Below, one piece after another: positions 25,287 to 36,877 of a DNA stretch of 64,000 bases (the stretch's first letter is position 1; each line of letters starts with the position of its first letter). A program made the position numbers and the translations under genes. This DNA is from Neelides folsomi. Taxonomy: Eukaryota > Arthropoda > Collembola > Neelipleona > Neelidae. Under the pieces are notes generated by a model. That model did not search any database. It saw only the letters and a list, made by a program, of their open reading frames with translations, and was not told the DNA's origin. The stretch spans positions 310,001 through 374,000 of the forward strand of contig JAQGBZ010000016.1 of NCBI GenBank assembly GCA_034687125.1, read 5' to 3'.

Positions 25287-26168
25287 TTAAATTTTCTGAG
25301 CCACTGGAAAACTCATGGATAAAACTGTCTCTGAATTTTGCATAATTCTTCCTTCAATCGTATCACCTGCTGTGACAGGTCCAACTCCAGCGGGAGTTCC
25401 GGTCAAAATCAAATCGTTGGGTTCAAGGGTCAGATAATTTGAAATGAAGGAGATGAGGCTCGAAATGGGGACAATCATGTCTTTCGGACTTCCACATTGC
25501 TTTTGAACGCTATTGACAGCCAGCCATAATTCAATATTATATGGATCTGGGAGTTGCTCTTTTGGAATGAATTTACTTATTGGACAGGAAGTGTCAAATC
25601 CCTTTGCCATTGTCCACGGAAGCCCTTTTTCTTTTGCTTCTTGCTGAAAGTCTCGAGCTGTCATGTCAAGGGCGAGGACGTAACCGGCCACATGCTCCAT
25701 TGCGGATTCCTCACGAATGTCTTTCCCTCCTTTTCCGATCACAACTCCGAGTTCAATTTCGTGATGAAGAGAGCTGCAACCTTTAGGGATCTAAAAAACA
25801 AAATAAACTTTTAATGTTACATATGTTGTATTTTAATTTAAATTTTCAATTCCAATTTTTCATAATATTGATTTTAAAATTATAAAAGTGCGAATTGTAT
25901 TATTTTTGAATTCATTTACCATTATTGTCTTTCCTTCGAGAATGACTGAAGAATTTGGCTTGAGAAAGATGATAGGTTTAGCTGGAACTGGATTTCCCAA
26001 CTCTTTGGCATGCTCCCTAAAACATTTGAATCAAAATTAACAGTCTGGCAATGAAATTGTATTAATTTAATCAGCTTTGTTAACTCACCTGTAATTCCTC
26101 CCAATTCCAACAATCTTCCTCCCAAATTCGAAAAACCGAGCAAAGTTGATATTCGGAGTAGAAACCAT
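25287..26168 (-). CDS. FAHD1: Fumarylacetoacetate hydrolase domain protein 1 (acylpyruvase/oxaloacetate decarboxylase)
   Basis: Metal-dependent enzyme that in animals hydrolyses acylpyruvates and decarboxylates oxaloacetate, usually in mitochondria. Exons 26168-26089, 26016-25920 and 25790-25287 give 226 aa, close to human FAHD1. Visible hallmarks: [27 protein letters not shown], metal ligands Glu70 and Glu72 in [12 protein letters not shown] and Asp101 in [25 protein letters not shown], and the closing [12 protein letters not shown]. The start matches the family and no long targeting peptide precedes it, as in human FAHD1. The two introns are short (72 and 129 bp). It lies on the same strand as RNF220, 1.35 kb downstream of RNF220's last recognised exon. 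Confidence 0.95.
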
Positions 26169-27519
26169 TTCGTCGTGCTTTGGCACACGTCTTTTTTTGT
26201 TTTCCTATTAAAAGTAAACGCAATAAGTATAAATGTACTTCAAATACTGATTAATTGAATTAAAATGCCTTTGAACAATCATATTATATAGCTCTAATGA
26301 TTGACCAAATAAGGAATTAATAAATGCACACCATAATATTATTTACTAAACTAATGTAACTTATTTATTTCACAAATTGGAAAGAATTAATTAATTTCTA
26401 ATTTTCCACAATATTTTCACGATAATCGCCACTTGCCTTCTGTAGTATATGAAGTTTGCCCTTGATTTCAAATTATATATACGATTGTTATTTAATAAAA
26501 AGCCGATATATATATTTATATAAATATATTGAATCTGGTTTCTTCCTACATGTGTCGAAACACTTGACCGCCGGTCCTTGTGAAATCACGAATGAACCAT
26601 CCGTTAGATTCTGCCAACTTTTTCCTTCGATGAGTGAAACGTGGAGAAAGTGCAATTTCTCAATTCCCCCAATTTCCAAATGCTTCGACCCAAAACCAAC
26701 GAAGAGGAAGAGAAAGGAAATGAGAAAACGGTCGGAAATGACTACTTTAATTATTAACTTAATTGGAAATGGCAATTAATGAAATATTTCAGATTTGACC
26801 TTATAAATTAAGATATAAATTATTTGCATAATCTTATTCACTAGATTATTAAATTATACAGAATATTCGTGTTATTACTTGAATGGAAATTTTGTAGGTT
26901 CTTGTTTTTGGAAACCTTAATAAATATTTTTGGATACGTCGTCATTTCGCGCATTGTGTATTTTAGATTAGTTAGTCAAATGCAAATTAAGAGTAAAAAT
27001 AATTAATAAATTTGAAGAAAAGTCGTGCTTTATTTATGTAATACAGATAGTGTAAAATGTAAGTAGCATATTTTAAAGGTTCAAAGGTTCCCCATGAACA
27101 GTTAATTTATGTGTATATAAATATTACAGTGAAAGTAGATGTATGTATAATATGAAATATTCCTGTCTTTTCTAGATATATAGTATTATAAATATATGAA
27201 CATTTAATGAAAATGTAACAAATTGGGATATTGGTGAATAAATGAAAATAGTAATTGATTCAACTTTTATTTACACGATCGAAGATGAGAGATCTGAAGG
27301 AGGAGTCGCACAACCTCTCTAGTAACTTTTATATATATATACACATAATATATAATCGGTAAGTTAATATTAGTGTAATCAAGGAGTCAACATTTCTTTA
27401 TACAATGTGTCATTGTAAATAAGTAAGTATTTCGACAATTAGAAGTCAATTTAACCACCATGTTTGTAAGTAGTGAGTTAGCTATTAAAATCCTTAATCT
27501 TTAATTAATGGTTTAATCC
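26169..27519. other. Intergenic region between FAHD1 and RNF220
   Basis: AT-rich. A sense/antisense pair of frames at 26456-26779 lacks recognisable content. AATAAA on the minus strand at 27271-27266, about 250 bases past the RNF220 stop, supports the end of that gene here. No RING-type Cys/His pattern is seen on the minus strand. Confidence 0.45.
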
Positions 27520-30500
27520 TCACTTCTCTTCGGCTTTCCCCGAAGTCGAGGGCGGATGTTCTTGATCGGCGGTGTAGTGGGGGAAGGTGGACTCTTCGTC
27601 TCCGTCAACGACAAGTTCGTCGTTTTCCTCTTCTCTTCTCCTCGACGTGGTCGTCATGTTCAGGGCCGTGACTACAAGATGTCGAAAAGATTATTCTGAT
27701 CTTCCCATTCCTCTAGAAAGGAGTAAAGTTTTCTCTGCTCAACATCGTATTAACCTGAGTAAGATTGAAGCGTTGAGGGTCTCCGTTCCACGCGTCTCCG
27801 GGTCCAATCATAGTCTTCGAGATCTCCGTCTCCCTCGATGTCGACGGGCTCATCCTCGTCTCCGATCTCTCCGTTCTGTGGAAATGTGGGTCATGAGGGT
27901 TCTCACTCCTTCTCATTGCCACTCACTTTCCGCAGACAAGCCTCGACGTGGGCCGAGAGCTGCTCGTTGATACTTTGTAGCGACATTTGGCAGACTGGGC
28001 AAGTGACGTGGACGTGCGGCGGACCCGGGCCGCCGCCGCCGCTCTCCTCCCGTCGACGACGGCTCTTCAGGCGAAGACGCGAATGGCGGTTCGCTCGAAC
28101 GCGATGATACGTCTGAAATAATATATTCAGTTCAAACCCTTGTAAAAGACAATAAAAGGGGGAAAAGCAGGTTTCTCAATTTCTCATATTTGGAGTTCTG
28201 TGGAAATCAAAGTGGAGATGTGGAAATTCATCGTATTTCCTAATGGTAGGTCCACCATAGTTTAAATAAGGATTATGAATGGAGTTGAATAGGGGAATTG
28301 AGTGATTAACAACTGGGGATCCGATTTCATTCATTCTTTGAAGTGTGGGAATGGATGTGTCTTTTCACCTCCCAGCGTGAGTCCTGATTCCCCTCCTGGG
28401 CGCTGTCCTTCTTGTTTGAGGGCGAGTCGGCCGAGGGCTCGAGCGGCTGCTGTCTCCGGAGCCGACTCATGCACATCAGCTGCTCCACTTCCGTGAGGAG
28501 ATGAGCCTCGAGTTCAAGTGGACGAAGTGACAAGTTGCAGACGGGACAGCCGATCTCCGGACCGCTCTTTCGCTTCCCTGGAAAACCACGATGTTGTTCA
28601 TCGGAGGAATTTATTTGTTCAATCTCTCATTGGGGCTGGGCCCATGCGGGATGGCATATGTGGGGAGCCGCGAATGGTTTGGAAAACAAATATGGGGAGC
28701 GTAAGCCCAGCCGGTCGTGTTTTGATTGGGGAATAATTGTTCCTGATGCATAATGGATGTGAGATTGTGTGATGGAGGAGGAGATTAGGTGCGGGAGTGA
28801 CCCAGTGGAGACGGACAGTGCGGAAAGCCGGGGGATTTGTCAGGTGCTTGTTAGCGACCTGGCCACGTCCGCCCTAAGCCCTCCCTTGTGTTTCCCCTCT
28901 CATCCATTTGTCATGTGGAGTTTGGGCGGCCGAGCGAGCTTAGCGGCCGAGAATCCTCTGGTGGAGTGATGGATGGGATCGTTGACGGGCCGGGTGATTG
29001 CCTCGTTACCGGGGATATGGAACTCAATCCCGGCCGCTTAGCCTCCCTCCTCCCACACCTGAACCACCCGTAATGGCCACCCAAATTCCTACACTTTGCA
29101 TCGAGGTGGTGAGGAAGTCGGCGGGCCCTAAGCCCCACTTAATGCATTTTTTATCTCTATTGGGGGAAGGAAAACAAAAGTGGTTTTATCTCCTCCAGTC
29201 CATCGCCTCATCCGTCGAACCCGATCATTCGGGGTTTAGGAAACTCCTCCAGACTAAACCCGCGTAATTGGACATGTGGAGAAATATGCGGCGGAGAAGT
29301 GTTCCCAACTCTCCCAGGTGAAGATTGGAGGAGCACCGAATTTTTATGGCATTATTATACGTCGTGATGAGGTCGTGGGTGAGTAATGCCCGCCGCCGCC
29401 GCAGATGGACGAATATCAAGGGGCTCATTCGGGTAATAGAATGGGCCTTCAGGATTTTCCCCACTTGATATTCATGAAACGAATTGAATAAGTAAGCACA
29501 TTAGGAACCAAACGACCCACCGGCCCCATCATCAACTCTTCACCCGATTACGGGGAGATTCGCCCGAACCCGAAATCGCTCCCATTTAAAAACAATCTCG
29601 CGATGATTTATGGTCAACTGAACCCCCATTCACCTTCCGCACCCTGAACAAGCCAGACAAACAGAAAACAACCATCGGTCGCATGTAAATCGCGGGCATA
29701 TGGGCCCTAATGGCCCATTCACCCCGACACCTTTCCTCTCAACAAAGCCATTACATAGGTGGCGAGATGATGAGACCTGGACCAACAGCTGCTCAAATAA
29801 CTCTCATTGTCCCTCCGCCCTTAGTCGGAATCATCTCGACTAAGGAGGCCCTTGAGGGCCGGAATGAGCCAGGAATTAAATTAAATCGAGGGAGTTCGGG
29901 GGTCGCGGCTCATTGGGGGAGTTAAGCCCAAGACTTTCCTGGATTACCCGCATTCTTCACACTTGGAGCAGACAAAGGCCCACCTTGTCAATGATGGGGC
30001 TGAATAGGAGCGAGGAATTACGGCGGCCCGCGTCCTGGAAATTAAATTCCTTCTTCGCCCACTTAAGTACGAATCTCTCTGTTTGTCATTCCAATTGAGG
30101 CCTCCGTTAAATGGAGTCATAAAACCCGAACCGCCCTGCAACTCCTCAAACAACAAGAGCTGTAAAAAAACATCTTTCCACCCTCGTACAACACTACAAA
30201 ACGGATATATAAAAAGAAACCCTCAACAAACCTTCCCACACACTCGGAACAGTTTTGCAAAATAATAAGCGCCAAACACCCGGGCATTTCCCTACCCTCC
30301 CACACTCCCCATAATTACACGGTTCATGGAACCAAGTCCTAGAAGAATCTATCAAAGAACAGAGATGGAATTGAAATATGTATTTATATGTAGCACAAGG
30401 GAAGAACAATGAGAGGGGAGACGGGTCCAATAAGGTAATGATATTGAGGTCATAAAATGGTTTTTTTCTCTCCATATCTCATAGGAAGCATATAAAAAAG

Positions 30501-33500
30501 TATCGTTTCAATTTTCTTTTCCTCCATGTAGGCCCGAGATTTTTATTCTTTGCCCGAGGAATCTAATTTCTGAGGCGGAGGGGGCCGTGAGGTTTCCGGG
30601 GCCGTAAAAACTTCCTCCTTTCAACTCCGTGTCAGGAGTCTTGAAAACATTATTATACTCAAAGCCGGAGAGGTAAAAGTGGGTTCCTCTCGGCGGCTCA
30701 TCCCATCTGCTCCTCCACAATTTACCTTTGACAAATTTAAATCCACCTTCTTCCGCACCCTCAAAGGGATCGGCGAGTCGGAAGAGGCGCTGCTGAAAAG
30801 TCAATCCCATCATGATGAACGGCCCCATTCCTTCAGATAGGGCAAATCAGCTCAAATTTCCCTAAGAGAACCCTGGAAAGATGAATGGGGCAAATCCTCC
30901 ACCACCTGAACCCATCCATCCATCCGTCTGCTCCTCTCCACTCCCTTTTAATCTGCAAATCCAGGGATGTAGGAAACAAGTGGGAACACCCAGAGCCTCC
31001 CGCACCCTCCATGTACCAAATAGAGGTGTCGGCTACATACTCAAGTAGGAGATTTTTGGAAATAATATTAAACGAGGTGGAAACGAGGTCGGAACTGCCC
31101 TTGTCCAAATATTCTGCTAGAGGGTGAGATGCGCCCCTGGTTGACTCTCAGAGGGGTAAAGGAGACAAAAGGGCGGCTTTTCCCGGATTACCCGTCGACT
31201 CCTTAATCCTCTCACCCTCGACACCTGAGCCGGCCCTTCCTCAATACCTCCCACGTCCCCAATGAGGGCCGCATTCCTTTGAGCGGATATTGACACGGCC
31301 GCCAACAACTCGTCCGGAAGGGATTGAACATTTAAATTCTCTCTCAACCCCCAGTTAAATACGAGTGGCACATTAAGGAATTTGAACAAGTCGTTTGTCT
31401 CGAGATAAAAAGGGAATGAGCGTGGATATGAACTGGAGGGAGAAATGCGTCTCCGCCTCATTCGTCTCACAAAGACATTCTTGCATTGTAATTCTGAGAT
31501 CCTTCTGCGCTCCGACGGCCCTAAAAACGTAATTTGTGTATGTGAGGAGCGAAGAGCAATTCCCGAAATTGATTTCCGAACCTCTTCGGAAGAGATAAAA
31601 AGAATTCGCATCTTCCCAAACTGCTCCGTTTCCTCCTCCCTCACAAAGGGGGCTTCTTGTTAACTAAACAGGCCGGGAATAACTAATGGGGAAGGTAAAT
31701 GAGGACGAAGGGCTGGGCTGTGATGGAAAGGTGAGGGTTTTATGACAAGGAGGAATAATTTACAATATCGTAAAGGGATAATCGGATTCCGGAGTTGCTC
31801 ATTACTCCTTCCAGAGGGGATAGACTCGTCTCATCGATGAGAGGATTGAGAGGAGCGTAAAATGAAAATAAAATACGAGGGCTCTTAAACATATTTCCAA
31901 CCACTTTGAGGGGCTCGTACGTGTTGCGGGGAAGGAATGACTACTTACACTTCCCCTGTCAGAAGACCTCCAAAACTCAACATCATATCACATATGCCAT
32001 TATATGGGAGAGATAACCTTTTCTCGACCAGAACAAAAGGTTGACACAACCCGGGGAATATGATTTAAAGAATCGCATGCTCGAGTGAGATGTGATTACC
32101 GTATGAATATTATGCCGCTCTGCAAATTGAATCATCCCGCGTTTCTGGTTCTCAAAGGGACATATTAAGAAGTTCATACACAAGGATATGAATATGGCGG
32201 AGAAGGGCGATCCAACAAGGGGATGAGGGCTATTATATTACATTAGAATAGACGGCGGTCTCTCAGACCTCCGTCTTCACTCGAGATGAAGAGGAGCGAG
32301 AATTTTGGGAGAGCTGGAGGAAAAATTTCAATCATTCCGTGAAGTGAAGCTTGAAAATTGAAATATATAGGAGCAAGCAGATGCTTTGATATCATTTCCC
32401 TTGTCATCAGCCACCAGATCATGTTATTTGATGGAGTATCCGTCCCCATCCCACAGGGTTCCACAACTATTATATTATTACGCTCCCTCCACGGGGCTAA
32501 AATGCAATATCGTAGGAATTTCATTTTGAAAACATGCCATATAACCCTTAAAGAACTGTTTATCCTTGCGGGGCGCTGGAGCCCCAATCTCCCCAATATA
32601 AACACGCGGACGGATTCATTTACATTGTTGCCTCGCACCATCGCCATCCTTTCATAATCATCCGGACATCCTTGACACTTGGGAGAACGTCTCATTCCCC
32701 GCACCACCCCGGTCCCCTCATCATTTCCCGCTCAAGCCCCGACCGACCTACTTGGGCATTCATGGCTCGTCCCGCTCCCTGTCCACCCAAACTGCGCGAA
32801 GGTGTTGAGGAGATCATCATCATTAGGAGGCCTTCGTGGAGGAACGTAATCGAGGCAATCATCCCCCCGCCGCCGCCACTCCCACCGCTGACCGGGGAGA
32901 CGTGGGGGTGCCGATGCGGCAGCCGGAATCATTAGGCGAGATGAGGAAAAACCTCTAAAAGCCGCCAAACTTTCATTTCCACCATATGCCACAGACCGAG
33001 GCCACAATCACTACGCGTCATTTGCTCTCACAGGGAGAAGCGATCATTAGCCAGATTGACATCCTCCATCTAATACAACTTTTCATCATCATCGGAAAGT
33101 TCATTCCCGCGAAGAAACTTGAAACTTCCCCCAATCGCGGAATTAATCAGCTCAATAAAATGGCGAGTGTCTCTCCTCATTTCCTCCTTCCCCTCCCTTA
33201 CATGATCTGCCCAATTTGTCCATATGTTGGGGTGATATATACTGTTGCTACAGTATGGAGTATGAAGGTGGGAGGTGACAATTAGAACCACTTGGGCTAT
33301 TACAAGTCCGCGAGTGGCGTTAAAGTGAGTAGTAAAAGAGGTGAAATGGTCTTGGCATTCATGCCGCTCATGTCGGGCTGCACTCGTGTTATGAGGTGAT
33401 GAGCAGGACGGTTTGGGAAATTGAAGAGGAGTGATAAGTGTATTTGCGTAAGTAAAAAGTTGGAGTGTGAGGGGGAGTGAGTTGGAAATGAATCCCATTA

Positions 33501-36500
33501 TTTATGACAAATTACTCCTTGTTAGGGGCAATTAGGAAGGCTGTTAGCTCTTCTGAGACTCGGGAGGAGAGTCGCAGAGAATATAACTCGTTTATTTATG
33601 GCTCCCGCATTCGGCGGGGCCTACGAGGATTAGCCCGATAATTGAAACTTGACTCAATTAACATAATTCTGGAATGAGCGACGGTGGGATCCGAGTTGGA
33701 GGCCAAAAAATTAAAACCGGCCCCAGTGCTCAATCAAATTAAAGACGCGGAAGAATCCTTCTTCCTTGTTAACCATTATTTTATGGGCGAGAGCGACAGC
33801 TGGTCCGGTAATTCGGATAATCACCTTTGAGAGCTCCGAGAAGGATGGAGAAGATCAACATTTGCATTGTTTGGAATTAAAATCCCAGCCATTGTTTCCC
33901 TTTCGCCTGATAACGCACCCAATAAATTATTCCTCAATCTGTCGTTGATGGAAGTTTGGGGCTGAAGAGTCGGAGGGTTGTGTTGAGAGGCCGCGTGGCC
34001 CACAAACGTCATTTCTCCCTCCCGGCTCCCATGTAATCACTCTCGTTTACATTAGGGCTCGAGGGTCGTCATCGTCGTCAAAAGGGTCCATTGTCAAGTT
34101 GGTACCCTTTTCCCCTCGCACATGTAATTGAAAGATCCGGTGAGTCCCCTAATCGCTCATTTGCCGCCGGATCACCCTCCATTCCACAAATGCCACCGAG
34201 ACCCTGAGGACAACAAGTTTACAACGGACGTTCCATCTCGTAATGCCTCTCCATTACATCATGCGGAGCAACAAAGTCGAATATGATCCACCTCTTCGTT
34301 CGAAGGCCTCAATCCATTAACGACACCTAAGCTGTTTTCCATCACGTAAACGTGGCGGAGGAATGTGGAACGGTCCAAGAAATGACATGGGTGACGGCAC
34401 AACAACATTAAAAAATTAGGAGTCTCTGAACGAGGTGAATAATGGGAAATTAAAAGATGAGAAAACCAATTGGGCCTCTTCCAACGGGGAGATGATGAAG
34501 AAGGAAATGAGAGGAATTGAAAAATAATTCCCCACTTCGACAACTTCCCTTTCATTTCCCCTCCCCATGTTCTGCGGCGGAAGAGAGCGGACCGAAAAAA
34601 TAAATGAGGAGCCTTTAGCGGAGAAAGTAATGAATTTCCCTGGTTTCTCCGCCTTCCTCTCGGGTAGTGTAGGAAATTAAGGAGGTCTCCTCTCTGGTGG
34701 GATTTGAAGGGGTTGGGAGATGAGTCCCGGTGAGGCCTTATTGTCTCCATCCCCTCGGCCTCATTCATCAGGGCGGATTTTAATAAGTGGGGGGTGACAT
34801 AAAGCGGTGTTTGAGGACCTGGTCTTCGCGGTTCGGCTCCAATATTTCCGAGACATAAATTCATAGAATATGAGGTGGAATGAGGATTTGAACCTACGGA
34901 ACGACCGTGCTCTCATAAATATATGGCTCTGATAACTGTGGTCAAAGCCCCCTTTTATTTCGTGTACCAGGCCGAGATTATTGCAGCCACTGGAATTTAT
35001 CATCGGGAGAGAATCCCGCTATTATAAGGAGAAAACAAGTCGTGAATGATGGCTCACTCACACACACACACACAAACAGGGAGCCATGGTGGGCTATAGG
35101 GAGAGTCCGACCGGTCTTTGTGGACAAATGCCAAAATATCGGGGGAAATTCGAGTTTTCTCTATTTATGCTCACTTACAGCCTTAAATGGGAGAGTTGTT
35201 GGAGAAGCCCTTGACCCACCACCGGTCAATCATCCGGGAGTCTCTATAGAAAAACTTGGGAGGAGCAGGGCAGGAAAGGGACCGGCTAATCAAATTACCC
35301 GTCACATCAACAACTGACTCGGGCCGACAGTCGGAAAGGGGAAACCTCGACCGTCCTTTCATTTCCATTACAACTTTCCTCAAATCCCTCGGAAGGAGGA
35401 ACAAAAGGGCGGGCGAGTCAAACGGAGATCCACATTACGCCAAATTAATTATCAAAACCCGAGGCGAATCCCCCGCTTTAATGCCCAATCCACCTCCTCT
35501 TTTATATTACTTTCATCATCCTCTCCACTCTCCCAAAGAGGGATCCGATGAGGTCGGAGGGCGATAGTGCCGTTAGACCGAATTCATCAATGCGGCCGGT
35601 GAATGATGGAGAGAAAGACAAAGGACTTACTTTTTTGCCCGACGTGGGACTCCTCAGGAGTGGATCTGTCCGAAATGTCCGAGTTGGGGCTTCCGTTCTC
35701 GTCGCGGTCGTCGTAAGGCGATCCGTCGGAGGCCTTCGGCGAGTGCCGCACTGGCGGGGACAGTGACCGATGACGTCCCTGCTGCCCGTTCACGAACCCG
35801 CCCTTGTTCTCACTCAGGTTGACGGCCGAGTTTCCCGCAGCGGCTGCGGCGGCCGCCGCCGCGAACTCCCTCACCCTGTTCTGCTGGTGCTCCAAGACGC
35901 TTTCCACGATGGAGTCGAGCTTCCGCCGCACCCCGTGCGACATCCCGGGATGGTGGAGGTGGGAAGGCGGGGGAGGGAAGGACTTTTCGCCGCCCGCCCC
36001 GCGGTCGGCTGAGGAGCCCACGGGCCGGAACGCCCCGCCGACCGATGACCCGAACGGTAGCCGGGCTTCCAAGGCCGGGTGGAGGAAGGGATGGTTCTGG
36101 AGGTGGACGAGACTGGCAGGAAGACCGGGGTAAGGTGATTCCATCGGCCGGAGGCCGAAACTCGAAGGTGACAAATTGGGGAGATTTAGTTCTTTCCCGT
36201 CCGAGACCTGGTGGACAAATACGATTAGCGGCCGGCCATCCATCTCGCCCATGAATTTATGAATGGGAGGGCAATGCGGAAAGTTTGTTCCGGCCTCGAG
36301 AAAACAAATGGGAAGGGACTGACAATGGTATTTAAAGTTATTTGAGCTGGGTCGGGAGCTGGAGCCTCCGACCTCCCAATTACGAGGGAATTTGTATGCG
36401 AGCCATCAGGGAGGTTACAAGTTAAGCCCGAGTGGAACTTTATCACTCAGACACGGATTATTAGGCAATTAGGAGGAGGACGAGGAGGGCGAAGGAGGCG

Positions 36501-36686
36501 GCCGACCGGAGCCGCCACCATCCTACTAAATAACCACCAAGGGCTTCCAAGATCGGGTTGAGTGTTATTGGTTCGTACCTGGGAACCGAATGGCCGCTGC
36601 ATTCTAATCGCATCCCCGTACCCTGATCCGGAGAAGACAACAAGGGCTGGCGGAATCGGGCTCGGCACGTACGGCGATTCTTCCAT
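27520..36686 (-). CDS. RNF220: RNF220 orthologue, RING region not found
   Basis: In vertebrates RNF220 is an E3 ubiquitin ligase of neural development, with a C-terminal RING. Exons in coding order: 36686-36579, 36207-35631, 28577-28369, 28112-27927, 27875-27755 and 27671-27520. Phases close and give 450 aa; human RNF220 has 566. Matches in order: MEESPYVPSPIPPALVV, VGGAFRPVGSSADR, a first Cys pair IGCPVCNLSLRP with ELEAHLLTEVEQL, the highly conserved TYHRVRANRHSRLR, a second finger VTCPVCQMSLQS with His/Cys further on, the acidic DEPVDIEG, and DELVVDGDEES. A poly-Ala run (about nine residues) is encoded near 35840-35866. Translation ends at SGKAEEK, just where human RNF220 continues into its coiled coil and RING. 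The last codons also form a possible donor (GAA/gtgagg), so a further exon is conceivable. A non-coding 5' exon ends at 36877 with donor gtaagt. Confidence 0.87.
28578..35630 (-). other. 7 kb RNF220 intron of distinct composition
   Basis: Inside the RNF220 transcription unit. The sequence is noticeably less AT-rich than the genome around it, with few simple repeats except (CA)n at about 35055-35076. Many overlapping open frames up to about 200 codons occur on both strands (such as 34259-34864 and 31117-31644, both minus), but none shows a domain and most conflict with each other. I read it as non-coding DNA under a different compositional regime, perhaps regulatory. Confidence 0.5.
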
Positions 36687-36876
36687 CTGAAACAAAGGAA
36701 TCCTCTTTCACTCGCCCACAATTTACATCCGCGAATCGACGGGGGTAATTTATGGGGAGTTGTCAATTAAAGCCGCAAGGAGGGCCGCAGATCCTCCGCT
36801 CCTCGCCGGTGACGGGGAAATAAAATGGGGAAAAGTTGAGAGCATCAGACCCGACTGAGGACACTCTATAACTTAC
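36687..36876 (-). other. Intron in the RNF220 5' region
   Basis: Donor gtaagt at 36876 and acceptor tttcag ending at 36687. The exon upstream of it (from 36877 upward) is open in frame with the start codon but contains no in-frame ATG, so it is best read as 5' UTR. Its true 5' end is not defined. Confidence 0.55.
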
Positions 36877-36877
36877 G

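Noticed and set aside
26456-26779. Overlapping frames on both strands between FAHD1 and RNF220
   Set aside because: Mutual shadows with no recognisable content; checked specifically for a RING motif and none is present.
31117-31644. 175-codon minus-strand frame in the RNF220 intron
   Set aside because: Same reasons; another frame on the opposite strand (31445-31663) overlaps it.
34259-34864. 201-codon minus-strand frame in the RNF220 intron
   Set aside because: Long for chance in AT-rich DNA but unremarkable in this balanced-composition block, where similar frames occur on both strands; no domain or splice partner recognised.
34870-34935. tRNA-like sequence on the minus strand with a B-box-like GGTTCAAATCC
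   Set aside because: The T-stem does not pair properly and I could not build acceptor and anticodon arms; at most a decayed tRNA-derived repeat.
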